Shown here: positions 19,512 to 28,735 of the stretch, in pieces
Layout of the letters: each line of letters starts with the position of its first letter
Position numbering within the stretch: position 1 is the first letter of the stretch
Assembly (NCBI GenBank): GCA_004367505.1
Contig: SFCB01000150.1
Span: forward strand, 1 to 64,000
Direction of reading: 5' to 3'
Source: Chloroflexi bacterium OHK40
GTDB taxonomy: Bacteria > Chloroflexota > Chloroflexia > Chloroflexales > Chloroflexaceae
Length of the DNA: 64,000 bases
Made by a program: the position numbers and the translations under genes
Notes under the pieces: generated by a model
Databases searched by the model: none
Seen by the model: only the letters and a program-made list of their open reading frames with translations
Told to the model about the DNA's origin: nothing

Positions 19512-20750
19512 CTTCTCGTAGGGCTTACCGGCGGCGGCGGGGCCAACGGCGCGGCCGATCAGGCCGGCGAGCACTACCATTGTGGCCACATAGGGCAAAA
19601 CCTGCAAGAACTGGTTGGGGACGGGCGTCCCGGCGATCTGGACATTCAGGATCTGTAGGCGGGTCTGCAGGGCCTCGGCGAAGCCGAAGAGCATGGCGCC
19701 CCCAAATGCCCCGAAGGGCATCCACTTGCCGAAGATCATCGCCGCAAGCGCGATAAAGCCCTTGCCCGCCGTCATCCCATCGTCAAAGTTGCCCACCGTC
19801 TCAAGCGAGAACCAGGCTCCGGCCAGGCCGGCGATCAGCCCGCTGATGGCCACATCAATATAGCGTACCCGCGTCACGTTGATGCCGACGGTATCGGCGG
19901 CCTTGGGGTTCTCGCCAACCGCGCGTGTACGCAGGCCCCAGCGGGTAAAGAACAGCACCAGGTGGGTAACGACAACGATGATCAGCATGCCGAAGAAGAT
20001 CGGCTTGCCGACGAAGAAGAGCGGCCCGAGGATGGGGATCTGGCTGAGGCCGGGGATCGTAATATCGGGGAGGGTCACGCGGCCGCCGCCCGAATCGACG
20101 ATAAACTGGCGCCGCAGGTAGCCGGTAACGCCGATCGCCAGGATGTTGATCACCGTCCCGCTGATCACCTGGTCCGTCTTGAAGGTGATCGACAGCGCCC
20201 CGTGGATGAGCGAGATCAGCCCGCCGAGGGCGATGGCGGCGAGCACCCCGAGCCAGATATTGCCGGTAAAAACAAAGGCGGCGAAGCCAAAGGCCGCGCC
20301 GGTGAGCATCATGCCCTCGATCGCAATATTGACCACGCCACTACGCTCGGCCCAGATCCCGGCCATGGCACCGAGGGCGATCGGTGTACCGAGCCGCAGC
20401 GTCTCGCTGACCATGGTGATCACATTGGTCTGCTTACCGGCGGCGGCCCAGATCAGGACAGTGGGGAAGAGCAACACGCCGCTCAGCCAGAGGGCCGGAG
20501 TGGAGGCCTGCTCAGAGGCCGGCACAAAGCCTAGCACACCTGCGGCCACAAAGATCACCCCGATGACCGTCAGGGAGAGGGTGGTGGGCACCTCGATCAC
20601 CGGCCCGGGAACCCCAAACCCAAGGCGGGTAGTGGTCGGGTCGGCGGCGCCGAGGCCGCCCGCATTGGTGGCGATGAGCAGCAGGCCGAGCAGGGTGAAA
20701 AAGCCAGCGATGATCTGGCGCCGCGTGACGCCCCGGCGACGCTCCGGCAT
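19509..20750 (-). CDS. BMP-family nucleoside/sugar ABC transporter permease (second permease type)
   Basis: A 413-residue permease with about ten hydrophobic segments. GIWAERSGVVNIAIEGMML and TVGINVTRVRYIDVAISG are hallmarks of the BPD_transp_2 family, and the length and order match the YufQ/NupQ-type second permease of basic-membrane-protein (BMP) nucleoside importers. The start MPERRRG follows AAAGG; the longer upstream frame is GC-rich and uncoding. The expected partners (BMP-binding lipoprotein, double-ATPase and first permease) are absent from the window: scpB lies divergent upstream. It therefore works with components encoded elsewhere, or was separated by rearrangement. Confidence 0.88.
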   Translation of the reverse strand: MPERRRGVTRRQIIAGFFTLLGLLLIATNAGGLGAADPTTTRLGFGVPGPVIEVPTTLSLTVIGVIFVAAGVLGFVPASEQASTPALWLSGVLLFPTVLIWAAAGKQTNVITMVSETLRLGTPIALGAMAGIWAERSGVVNIAIEGMMLTGAAFGFAAFVFTGNIWLGVLAAIALGGLISLIHGALSITFKTDQVISGTVINILAIGVTGYLRRQFIVDSGGGRVTLPDITIPGLSQIPILGPLFFVGKPIFFGMLIIVVVTHLVLFFTRWGLRTRAVGENPKAADTVGINVTRVRYIDVAISGLIAGLAGAWFSLETVGNFDDGMTAGKGFIALAAMIFGKWMPFGAFGGAMLFGFAEALQTRLQILNVQIAGTPVPNQFLQVLPYVATMVVLAGLIGRAVGPAAAGKPYEK

Positions 20751-20834
20751 AGGCGACCCTTTCCATCCACAGCGGTGCGGCCCAATCATACCACAACTGG
20801 CATCGCCGGGCGTGCCGGATGTTCCGCGCGCCGT

Positions 20835-20890
20835 GGCGCTGAAGCGCGCGGCGCGCGGGAGGCGAAGCCTGCCTGCGCGGGCTCCCACGG
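20835..20890 (+). repeat. Intergenic repeat, copy 2, in the permease/scpB gap
   Basis: GGCGCTGAAGCGC is followed by GGCGAAGCCTGCCTGCGCGGGCT. The last part matches the copy at 11265-11312. The surrounding 20751-21045 is a GC-rich stretch with several short inverted repeats and no gene. Confidence 0.5.
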
Positions 20891-21045
20891 CCTTTGGTGG
20901 CGGCCTGCTCTCTGCGTGCGCGGAGGTGGGAGCCGCGCGCGCGACGGCCATGACATCCACCCCCACTCGCGCGGGGGCGTGCTGGCCTGCACGATGGTAC
21001 ATCCCACCCTGTCATCGTCGGGTCATCCTGGGCTTCCGGCCGATC

Positions 21046-21054
21046 TGGTATACT
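21046..21054 (+). promoter_or_regulatory. Extended -10 promoter of scpB
   Basis: TGGTATACT at 21046-21054 is an extended -10 element. No clear -35 box is present. The predicted start, near 21061, gives a leader of about 20 nt containing GGAGGG. Confidence 0.6.
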
Positions 21055-21080
21055 TGCGCGCCGATGTACTGGAGGGCGCG

Positions 21081-21728
21081 ATGAGCGAGACGATCACGGC
21101 CGGGCAACCGGCCCTGCCCCAGATGCCCCCGGCCGCCGCGTCGCCCGGCCTAACGCAACTCGTCGAGAGCCTGCTGTTTGTCGCCGGTGAGCCGGTGACG
21201 GTGGCCCAACTGGCCCGGGCTCTCGAAGCTCCCGCCGACGCGGTGGAGGCGGCCCTGGCCGAGCTCAGCGAGCACTGCCGGGAACGGGGGGTGCGCGTGC
21301 AGCGCCACGGCGAGGCCGTGCAACTGGTGAGCGCGCCAGAGTGTGCCCGTGCCGTCGGGCGCTTTCTGGGAGTACAAGCTAGCGGGCGTCTCTCCAACGC
21401 GGCACTGGAGGTGCTGGCCATCATCGCCTATCGCCAGCCGCTCACCCGGGCCCAGATCGACGCCATCCGTGGCGTGGACAGCAGCGGCACCCTGCGGGTA
21501 CTCCTCGCGCGGGACCTGGTGGCCGAGGCTGGGCGTCTGGAGACGGTAGGCCGGCCGATCCTGTACGCGACCACGCCAGCCTTCCTTCAACAGTTCGGTC
21601 TCACCAGTCTCGCCGAGCTCCCGCCGATCGACATGCCCCCGGCGATTGCCGAGGAGCGCTCCGGGGAGGATACACAGCCTCCCACACCTTCTCCACATGA
21701 ACGGCTGGTTTATCCACATGAGGAGTGA
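21081..21728 (+). CDS. scpB: Segregation and condensation protein ScpB
   Basis: A 215-residue kleisin-associated protein that, with SMC and ScpA, compacts and segregates the chromosome. Two winged-helix domains are visible: the first (about 25-105) with LTQLVESLLFVAGEPVT, the second (about 110-185) with LSNAALEVLAIIAYRQPLTRAQIDAIRGVDS, the family signature. GGAGGG lies 4 nt before the ATG. No scpA is adjacent. Its last codons contain two DnaA-box-like sequences, so the gene end is part of the putative replication origin. Confidence 0.95.
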   Translation: MSETITAGQPALPQMPPAAASPGLTQLVESLLFVAGEPVTVAQLARALEAPADAVEAALAELSEHCRERGVRVQRHGEAVQLVSAPECARAVGRFLGVQASGRLSNAALEVLAIIAYRQPLTRAQIDAIRGVDSSGTLRVLLARDLVAEAGRLETVGRPILYATTPAFLQQFGLTSLAELPPIDMPPAIAEERSGEDTQPPTPSPHERLVYPHEE

Positions 21729-21960
21729 GAGTGGTTCTCACCAGGGGCAGCGCATTGGGCTCCGCTCCGCGGCTGATCGGCAACGGAAAAAGGTGTGACA
21801 CCGCCAGGAGTTATCCACATTGGCACGGCCAGAGTTATCTACATGGCCCGGTGAATCGGGCGCCAGAATCGCACGATTCGCCACTGTCCGAGGGCCGATA
21901 ACTATTAGCAGGACTTATAGAAATCGCACGTTATGTTGCTTGAAATCGTGAGGGGGATGG
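21689..21960. other. Probable chromosomal replication origin (oriC)
   Basis: Four same-orientation DnaA-box-like sequences lie between scpB and dnaA: TTCTCCACA (21689-21697), TTATCCACA (21710-21718), TTATCCACA (21811-21819) and TTATCTACA (21835-21843). Two are perfect matches to the consensus TTATCCACA. A relatively AT-rich stretch at about 21897-21950 could be the unwinding element. The first two boxes lie inside or across the end of scpB. The position directly upstream of dnaA supports an origin or at least dnaA autoregulation. Confidence 0.75.
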
Positions 21961-21968
21961 GGTATGAT
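21940..21968 (+). promoter_or_regulatory. dnaA promoter
   Basis: TTGAAA (21940-21945) and TATGAT (21963-21968) are spaced by 17 bp. The predicted leader is about 135 nt. The DnaA boxes upstream would allow autoregulation. Confidence 0.65.
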
Positions 21969-22110
21969 CTGCACCACGTTCGGCAGACACGAACCCCCAT
22001 CCCCGAGACAGAATCACTGAGGGGCTGATGCGACTCGTCCATGACCGCGCCATTGGCGTGCGCTTCGACGCGCGCCCAATGTTCGCCGTGCGCCCAGCGA
22101 GGAGGGGCCC

Positions 22111-23508
22111 GTGAATCTCAACCAGATCTGGCAGGCTGCCCTGGGCACCATGCAGATGCAGACGTCGCGCCAGGAGTTTGACACCTGGCTGCGAGGCACA
22201 AGCCTGCTTGCGCTCGACGCGGGTCTCGCTACTGTCGGCACCATCTCGCCCTTCCACAAGGAGGGGCTCGAAAACCGTTACCTCACCCCCGTGCGCCGCT
22301 CACTCGGCGATGTGGTGGGCTACCCGGTACAGGTGCGGGTGGTCATTGCCGGGGCCAGCGGGCCGCTGAGCCGGATGGAACTGGGCGGCAGCGCGCCGAT
22401 CGTTGCCCACACCGACGACGACGGCTACTTCGGTGGCGCCGAACGGGCCGTGCAGCTGGATCTCTCCAGCGCGATGCGGACCGGCATGCTGAACCCGAAG
22501 TATACCTTCTCGCGCTTCATCGTCGGCTCGAGTAACCGGCTGGCGCACGCCGCCTGCCTCGCGGTGGCCGACAACCCGGGCCAGGCCTATAATCCGCTCT
22601 TCCTCTATGGCGGCGTGGGCCTGGGCAAGACGCACCTGCTCCATGCGATCGGCAACTATGTGCTCGACCGGGACCCCGAGATTAATGTGCTCTACGTCTC
22701 CTCGGAGAAGTTCACGAACGATCTGATCAACGCCATTCGCCGCCAGCAGACCGAGGAGTTCCGGATTCGCTACCGCAATATCGATGTATTGCTGATCGAC
22801 GATATCCAGTTCATCGCCGGCAAGGAGTCCACCCAGGAGGAGTTTTTCCACACCTTCAACGCGCTGCACTCTGCCGCCAAGCATATCGTGATTAGCTCCG
22901 ATAAGCCTCCCAAGGCCATCCTCACCCTCGAGGAGCGGCTGCGATCACGGTTCGAGTGGGGCCTGATCGCCGATGTGCAGCCCCCCGACCTCGAGACGCG
23001 CACGGCGATTCTGCGGGCCAAGGGCGACCAGATGAACGTCTATGTCCCCGATGAGGTGATCGACTTCCTCGCCCACAAGGTGCAGAGCAACATCCGCGAG
23101 CTCGAAGGCTCGCTGAACCGGGTGGCCGCCTACGCGGAGCTTCACGGCCTGCCGATCAGTGTGGAGACGGCCACCACCGCCGTCGCCGATCTGCTGGGCA
23201 ACACGCGCCGCAAGCGCATTACCGCCGAGATGATTATTCAGGCGGTGAGCGAGCACTACGGCATTGACCTCGCGGCCCTCAAGGGCCGGGGCCGCTCGCG
23301 GAATATTGTCGTCCCGCGCCAGGTGGCGATGTACCTGCTCCGCGAGGAGACGGCGTCCAGCCTGGTTGATATTGGGAACATGCTCGGTGGGCGTGACCAT
23401 ACGACGGTGATGTACGGCTGCGAGAAGATCGCCGAGGAGATCAACGCCGACAGCCGCCTGCGCAATGAGGTGCTCAGCATCCGCGAAAAACTGCACGCCC
23501 AGGGCTAA
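22111..23508 (+). CDS. dnaA: Chromosomal replication initiator protein DnaA
   Basis: A 465-residue AAA+ initiator that binds DnaA boxes and opens the origin. Domain I spans residues 1-90 and a short variable domain II follows. Domain III has Walker [10 protein letters not shown] (about 167-175) and Walker B LLIDDIQF. Domain IV ends with the DNA-binding signature [14 protein letters not shown]. The start is GTG, 3 nt after GGAGGGG. The next gene is not dnaN, so the usual dnaA-dnaN pair is broken here. Confidence 0.98.
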   Translation: MNLNQIWQAALGTMQMQTSRQEFDTWLRGTSLLALDAGLATVGTISPFHKEGLENRYLTPVRRSLGDVVGYPVQVRVVIAGASGPLSRMELGGSAPIVAHTDDDGYFGGAERAVQLDLSSAMRTGMLNPKYTFSRFIVGSSNRLAHAACLAVADNPGQAYNPLFLYGGVGLGKTHLLHAIGNYVLDRDPEINVLYVSSEKFTNDLINAIRRQQTEEFRIRYRNIDVLLIDDIQFIAGKESTQEEFFHTFNALHSAAKHIVISSDKPPKAILTLEERLRSRFEWGLIADVQPPDLETRTAILRAKGDQMNVYVPDEVIDFLAHKVQSNIRELEGSLNRVAAYAELHGLPISVETATTAVADLLGNTRRKRITAEMIIQAVSEHYGIDLAALKGRGRSRNIVVPRQVAMYLLREETASSLVDIGNMLGGRDHTTVMYGCEKIAEEINADSRLRNEVLSIREKLHAQG

Positions 23509-23514
23509 GCCCCT

Positions 23515-23553
23515 GGGGGCGGGGGCGTGCGGCCCCGCCACGCCCGCCCCCGC
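23515..23553 (+). terminator. Possible GC-rich terminator after dnaA
   Basis: GCGTG and CACGC around a 9-nt loop are extended by G-rich and C-rich flanks with imperfect pairing. There is no T run. Confidence 0.35.
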
Positions 23554-23733
23554 CTGCTCCGCCGCGTAAAGCGTTTCTCACGCGCCCAGCCCCCGTGACG
23601 GTGTGCCCCGTTCGCACCCGTGTGCCATTCCGGAGCGCGCCCGCTTTACGAGCGCAAGCCCCGCCCCTGTCGCGCCGGCCCCGTGAGGCCCGCGACTGGC
23701 GGGGCTGCCCTTTGTGCGCTGGCGCACAACCTG

Positions 23734-23742
23734 TGCTATGCT
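23734..23742 (+). promoter_or_regulatory. Extended -10 element directly before a start codon
   Basis: TGCTATGCT (23734-23742) fits TGn plus a -10 hexamer. Transcription would start 7 nt further on, at 23749, which is the A of the next gene's ATG. TTGTGC at 23712-23717 is a weak -35 with a 19-bp spacer. Confidence 0.45.
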
Positions 23743-23748
23743 GATCCT

Positions 23749-26406
23749 ATGAGCTCGCTCCTCACGCGCACCTCGCTGCGTTATCTCCTCCGTCACCCCT
23801 GGCAGATCGGCCTCTGTGTGCTTGGTGTGGCCCTGGGGGTGGCCGTGGTGGTCGCCATCGACCTGGCCAACGCTAGCGCCCGCCAGGCTTTCCGCCTCAG
23901 CACCGAGAGCGTGACCGGCCGTGCCACGCACCAGCTTGTCGGCGGGCCATCCGGCCTCGATGAGGGTCTCTACCGCCGGCTGCGTCTGGAACTTGGCCTG
24001 CGCCAGGCGGCGCCCATCGTTGAGGGCTACGTGCAGTCCCCCGCGCTCCCGGGCCGCACTCTGCAGCTGCTGGGCGTCGATCCGCTCGCCGAGGCCCCCT
24101 TCCGCTCCTACCTCGCTGCCGCGCAGGCCCAGGCGGCCGACACCCGTGGCACCCTCGACCTGACGACCCTGCTGGTGGAGCCCGCGACCGCGCTCCTCGC
24201 CGAGGAGACGGCCAGGGCGGCCGGGGTGGCGCCTGGCGAGCGCCTGGCGCTGCGGATCGGCGCGCAGATCGTTGAGGTGCGCCTGGTGGGCCTGCTGCAG
24301 CCCACCGACGATCTCAGCCGCCGCGCCCTGGCAGGGCTCGTTATTACCGACATCGCCACCGCCCAGGAGTTGCTAGGGATGCTCGGGCGGTTGAGCCGGA
24401 TCGATCTCATCCTTGATGAATCGCCGGCAACAGCAGCGCGGATCGCGTCCGTTCTGCCACCAGGCGCCGAGCTCGCCCCCGCCGCAGCCCGCTCCAACGC
24501 CATGGAGCAGATGACGCGGGCCTTTGAGCTGAACCTGACGGCGCTGAGCCTGCTGGCCCTGATTGTCGGCGTGTTCCTGATCTACAACACGATCACGTTT
24601 AGCGTCGTGCAGCGGCGCGGCCTGATCGGCACCCTGCGCTGCCTGGGGGTCACGCGCGGCCAGGTCGGGGCCATGGTGCTGGCCGAGGCCACCCTGGTGA
24701 GCCTGGTGGGCTCACTGCTCGGCCTGGCCCTCGGCGTGCTGTTCGGGCGTGGCCTCGTGCAGCTTGTCACCCGGACGATTAACGACCTGTACTTTGTGGT
24801 AACCGTGCGCGAGCTGAGTGTGGATCCGGCGGTGTTGCTCAAGGGCCTGCTGCTGGGGGTGGCGGCGACCCTGCTCGCGGCCGCGGTGCCCGCCGTGGAG
24901 GCGACGCTCACACCGCCCCGCACAGTGCTGCGTCGCTCCAGCTATGAGGATCGGGCCCGGGGCCTGGTGCCGAGGCTGGCTCTTGCTGGTCTGGTGGTGA
25001 TCGGCCTGGGGGTGGCGCTGCTGCTCGTGCCGATCGGTGGGGGGGTGGCCGGCCATGGGTCCGGGGCGCCGGTGGGAGGGGCGCGGGTGGCCGCGCCGGA
25101 TGGCGAGCCGGGGACTGTGCCGTTGATCCTGGGGTTTGGGGCGCTGTTCGGGATCGTGATCGGTGCGGCGCTCCTCACGCCACTCGCGACCGTGCTGCTG
25201 ATGCGGGTAGCGCGCCCGGCCCTTGGCGCAGCCTTCGGCCTGCTGGGGCGTATGGCCGCCCGCGACGTGGTGGCCGCCCTTTCGCGCACCGCCGTGGCCG
25301 TGGCCGCCTTGATGGTCGCCGTGAGCGTTTCGATCGGGGTGGGGCTCATGGTGGGGAGCTTCCGCCAGACGGTGATCGCCTGGCTCGAACAGAGCCTGGT
25401 AGCCGATATTTATATCTCGGCACCGAGTATTGCGGCCAACCGCGTGGATACGACGATCGACCCGGACCTCGCGGGACGGCTCACCTCTGTCGAGGGCGTA
25501 GCGGCCGTAAGCCGCTTCCGCAATGTGCAAGTCGACACGCCGGTCGGCCCGGTCTCCCTGGTGGCGGTGGATGCGCCCGGGGAGCGTGGGCGTGATGCCC
25601 TGCGCTTCCGCGAGGGCGGGGGGGCGGCCACCTGGGCCGCGTGGGACGCCGGCGCGGTGCTGATCTCCGAGCCCCTGGCCTACCGCACCGGCCTGGGCCC
25701 GGGCGACACGCTCGCGCTGCGCACCGATCGTGGCCGGCGCGACTTCATGATTGCCGGCGTGTACGACGACTACACGAGCGATCGGGGGGTGATCCGCATC
25801 CGCTACGATGCCTACCGGGCGAACTGGGACGACCAGGCGATCTCGTCGCTGGCGCTCTACGCGGCTCCCGGCGAAGATGTGGAGCAGCTGGTAGCGCGTG
25901 TGCAGGCGGCCATCGGCGCGAATGCCGACGCGACGTCGCCGGGCCTGATTGTTGGCTCGAACCGGGCGTTGCGGGCCGGAACGCTGGCGATCTTCGACCG
26001 CACCTTCGCGATTACGGCAGTACTCCAGCTCCTCGCCACCGTGGTCGCTTTTATCGGCATTCTCAGCGCGCTCATGGCCCTGCAGCTCGAGCGGGCCCGC
26101 GAGCTGGCGATGCTCCGGGCCAATGGCCTGACGCCAGGCCAGCTCTGGGGTGTCGTGCTGGCTCAGACAAGCCTGATGGGCCTGACAGCGGGGCTGCTCG
26201 CCGCACCGCTTGGCCTCGTGCTCGCTGTGGTGCTGGTGTCTGTGATCAACCGGCGCTCCTTCGGCTGGACGCTCGACCTCAGCCTTGATCCGGCCCTCTT
26301 TGGCCAGGCGTTCCTGGTCGCGCTGGTGGCCGCCGTGCTGGCCGGGATCTACCCCGCCCTCAAGATGAGCCGCACTAACCCGGCCCTAGCATTGCGGGAA
26401 GAGTAA
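23749..26406 (+). CDS. FtsX/MacB-type ABC transporter permease
   Basis: An 885-residue membrane protein of the large FtsX-permease type (YbbP-like). It has an N-terminal helix, an extracytoplasmic MacB-PCD-like domain, a first FtsX domain (about 270-400), further helices, a second periplasmic-type domain and a C-terminal FtsX domain (about 755-885, ending ALKMSRTNPALALREE). Such proteins move lipids or lipoproteins, or transmit force to enzymes, with a separate ATPase. No ATPase is adjacent. The ATG has no Shine-Dalgarno sequence and lies about 7 nt after an extended -10 element, so the mRNA may be leaderless. A longer frame upstream lacks hydrophobic character. Confidence 0.9.
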   Translation: MSSLLTRTSLRYLLRHPWQIGLCVLGVALGVAVVVAIDLANASARQAFRLSTESVTGRATHQLVGGPSGLDEGLYRRLRLELGLRQAAPIVEGYVQSPALPGRTLQLLGVDPLAEAPFRSYLAAAQAQAADTRGTLDLTTLLVEPATALLAEETARAAGVAPGERLALRIGAQIVEVRLVGLLQPTDDLSRRALAGLVITDIATAQELLGMLGRLSRIDLILDESPATAARIASVLPPGAELAPAAARSNAMEQMTRAFELNLTALSLLALIVGVFLIYNTITFSVVQRRGLIGTLRCLGVTRGQVGAMVLAEATLVSLVGSLLGLALGVLFGRGLVQLVTRTINDLYFVVTVRELSVDPAVLLKGLLLGVAATLLAAAVPAVEATLTPPRTVLRRSSYEDRARGLVPRLALAGLVVIGLGVALLLVPIGGGVAGHGSGAPVGGARVAAPDGEPGTVPLILGFGALFGIVIGAALLTPLATVLLMRVARPALGAAFGLLGRMAARDVVAALSRTAVAVAALMVAVSVSIGVGLMVGSFRQTVIAWLEQSLVADIYISAPSIAANRVDTTIDPDLAGRLTSVEGVAAVSRFRNVQVDTPVGPVSLVAVDAPGERGRDALRFREGGGAATWAAWDAGAVLISEPLAYRTGLGPGDTLALRTDRGRRDFMIAGVYDDYTSDRGVIRIRYDAYRANWDDQAISSLALYAAPGEDVEQLVARVQAAIGANADATSPGLIVGSNRALRAGTLAIFDRTFAITAVLQLLATVVAFIGILSALMALQLERARELAMLRANGLTPGQLWGVVLAQTSLMGLTAGLLAAPLGLVLAVVLVSVINRRSFGWTLDLSLDPALFGQAFLVALVAAVLAGIYPALKMSRTNPALALREE

Positions 26407-26553
26407 GGGCGTGGCGCGCCGGCGGTGGAGAGGGAGTGCCGGCTTGCCCCTTGCACGCTCCGTGAGAGCGGGGGGCAGACGCGCGAGGCCCGCGACGCTC
26501 CGGAGGTTGCCGCAGTCTGGACTGGTAGGGCCACGCCCGTGCCGCAGCGGCGG

Positions 26554-26559
26554 TATAAT
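26554..26559 (+). promoter_or_regulatory. -10 element of the thioredoxin-fold lipoprotein gene
   Basis: A perfect TATAAT lies 58 bp before the ATG. No convincing -35 hexamer is found 15-19 bp upstream, so an activator or alternative sigma factor may be needed. Confidence 0.45.
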
Positions 26560-26616
26560 GCTTGACATGCGACGCTGGCCCCGGCGACGGAGAAGTTTTG
26601 AGTGGAGCAGGTTGAG

Positions 26617-27522
26617 ATGAACAAGCGCATCCTGTGGGCCATAGTGATCACACTATTGCTGAGCATACTGATCAGCGCCTGCGGCCGTGGCGCCGAGCCG
26701 GAATCCGATACAACCAGCGCTATCGTGCCGGTGCTCGCCGTCTCGGAGCTTACGCCAGGGCCAAACCGGCTGGCCCTCGGCCTGCTGCAGAATGGCACGC
26801 CCTTGAACGATCCGGAGCTGCGCCTGGGCATGCGGCTCTTCTTTCTCGACGGCCCCGAGCCGGACACAGTGCAAGCCGAGTCGACGGCCGTATACCGTGG
26901 CGAGGGCTTGCCCTTCGGCCTCTACGTGGGCTACGCCACCTTCGACCAGCCGGGCGGCTGGGGCCTGGAGCTCAGCATCCCGCGCGAGGGAAATACACCC
27001 GACCTGGTCCGCCTGCGTCTGGACGTGCTTGAGCGCCCGAGCGCGCCAACAGTAGGCGACCCGGCGCTGCCGAGCCAGAACCTCACCGTGGCCCAGGAGC
27101 CCGATCTGGCAAAGATCAGCTCGGACCCCGACCCGGACCCGGAGCTTTACCAGCTCACGGTTGCAGACGCGATTGCGGCGCGCAAGCCCTTTGTGGTCGC
27201 CTTCTCTACCCCCGGCTACTGCCAGACGGCCGTCTGCGCCCCGAACCAGCTGGTGCTCAAGCGCCTGAAGGATCAATACAAGGGCCAGGTAAACTTTATT
27301 CACGTTGAGGTCTACCCCTTCCCCTTTGGCGAGTCCTTCCAGGCCCAGCGCCGGGTGCCAGCGATGGTCGAGTGGGGGCTGCGCACCGAGCCCTGGACCT
27401 TCCTGGTGGACGCGGACGGGATCATCCAGGCCCGCTATGAAGGCGGGATCACCTTTGCCGAGCTCGAGCCGGCCCTGGCCCAACTGGCCGCCGGTGAGCC
27501 GATCTCCCCTCCCGTGGATTAA
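26617..27522 (+). CDS. Thioredoxin-fold lipoprotein
   Basis: A 301-residue predicted lipoprotein: signal residues 1-20 with lipobox ISAC. Residues about 40-150 form a beta-rich domain. The C-terminal 120 residues form a thioredoxin-like fold, with KPFVVAFSTPGYCQTAVC and a WTFLVDADG strand. The cysteines are spaced C-x4-C instead of the C-x2-C of thioredoxins; this CQ-x-x-x-C arrangement occurs in a group of surface thioredoxin-like proteins. A role in surface disulfide exchange or redox sensing is likely but unproven. The start gives a clean signal peptide; an in-frame GTG lies 15 bp upstream. Confidence 0.85.
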   Translation: MNKRILWAIVITLLLSILISACGRGAEPESDTTSAIVPVLAVSELTPGPNRLALGLLQNGTPLNDPELRLGMRLFFLDGPEPDTVQAESTAVYRGEGLPFGLYVGYATFDQPGGWGLELSIPREGNTPDLVRLRLDVLERPSAPTVGDPALPSQNLTVAQEPDLAKISSDPDPDPELYQLTVADAIAARKPFVVAFSTPGYCQTAVCAPNQLVLKRLKDQYKGQVNFIHVEVYPFPFGESFQAQRRVPAMVEWGLRTEPWTFLVDADGIIQARYEGGITFAELEPALAQLAAGEPISPPVD

Positions 27523-27586
27523 CCGTCGGAAGACGCAGACCGTGTCATTCCAGCGACGAATCATTCAGGCGATGTAAGGACGGGCC

Positions 27587-28672
27587 ATGTACCGCGAGCT
27601 CTCAGGCCAGGCGCAGGCGGGGGTGATCGATCTACGCAGCGACACTGTGACGCTGCCGAGCCCGGCCATGCGCGAGGCCATGGCCCGCGCGGAGCTCGGC
27701 GACGACGTCTATGGCGAGGACCCGACGGTGAACCAGCTGGAGGGGCTGGCGGCGGAGATCCTGGGCAAAGAGGCGGCGGTACTGGTGGTAAGCGGCACCA
27801 TGGGCAACCTGGCGGCCCTCCTGGCCCACGGCGGCCGTGGCGAGCGGGTCGTTTGCGGCGACGAGTGCCACATCTATCACTACGAAGCTGGCGGCGCATC
27901 AGCGCTGGGCGGGATGATCTACCACACGCTCCCCACCGCTATCGACGGCACGCTCCCTCTGGACGTGGCCCGCGAAGCGCTGGCGCCGAGCGACGATCCG
28001 CACCGCGCGCCGCCAGCGGTGTTCTGCCTGGAGAACACCCATAACCGGCGCGGGGGCACGGTGCTGCCACTCGCCTACCTGGAGGCAGCCCACAGCCTGG
28101 CCCACGAGATGGGTGTTCCGCTACACCTGGATGGCGCCCGCGTCTTCAATGCAGCGGTGGCGCTCGGGGTGGAAGTGCGGGCGATCACACGCCTGGTGGA
28201 CAGCGTACAGTGCTGCCTCTCGAAAGGCCTTGCCGCGCCCGTAGGCTCGCTGGTGGCCGGCTCGCAGGCCTTTGTCGCGCGGGTGCGGCGGGCCCGCAAG
28301 CTGCTTGGCGGAGGCATGCGCCAGGCAGGGGTGATCGCCGCAGCCGGGATCGTCGCCCTCACCGAGATGGTTGAACGGCTCGACGAGGATCACGCCAACG
28401 CGCGCTTGCTGGCCGAGGGGCTGGCCCAACTTCCTGGTATTTATGTCGACCTGAACAGGGTGCAGACCGACATCGTGCGCTTTGAGCTGAACGTTGAGGG
28501 GCTGAGCGTGGCCGCATTCTTGGGCGCGCTCCGCGAGCGCGGCGTGCTGATGGGCGCCGTGGGCGGGCACGCGGTGCGCGCGGTGACTCATTATGGCATC
28601 AGTGCCGCCGACGTGCGCCAGGCCCTATCCACGGTTGCGGAGGTACTGAGCGCCTACAATTCGCCTACGTGA
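27587..28672 (+). CDS. ltaE: Low-specificity L-threonine aldolase
   Basis: A 361-residue PLP enzyme of fold type I that cleaves L-threonine or allo-threonine to glycine and acetaldehyde. The family start IDLRSDTVTLPSPAMREAM is present. PLP contacts include the SGTMGN loop, His95, Asp182 (LHLDGAR) and Lys213 in CLSKGLAAP, the Schiff-base lysine. Length is typical. The start ATG follows AAGG. It lies 64 bp after the lipoprotein gene and may be cotranscribed with it, although their roles are unrelated. Confidence 0.96.
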   Translation: MYRELSGQAQAGVIDLRSDTVTLPSPAMREAMARAELGDDVYGEDPTVNQLEGLAAEILGKEAAVLVVSGTMGNLAALLAHGGRGERVVCGDECHIYHYEAGGASALGGMIYHTLPTAIDGTLPLDVAREALAPSDDPHRAPPAVFCLENTHNRRGGTVLPLAYLEAAHSLAHEMGVPLHLDGARVFNAAVALGVEVRAITRLVDSVQCCLSKGLAAPVGSLVAGSQAFVARVRRARKLLGGGMRQAGVIAAAGIVALTEMVERLDEDHANARLLAEGLAQLPGIYVDLNRVQTDIVRFELNVEGLSVAAFLGALRERGVLMGAVGGHAVRAVTHYGISAADVRQALSTVAEVLSAYNSPT

Positions 28673-28735
28673 GTGAAGCACAACGCCCCGCCCGAGGCCG
28701 CGTGTGATCGCAACCAGGGCAAGACCCGCGAACCT

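Noticed and set aside
20751-21002. N-terminal extension of the BMP-type permease
   Set aside because: The extra 84 residues are Arg/Pro/Ala-rich, derive from an intergenic repeat and run over the scpB promoter side; the ATG at 20750 has a suitable ribosome binding site.
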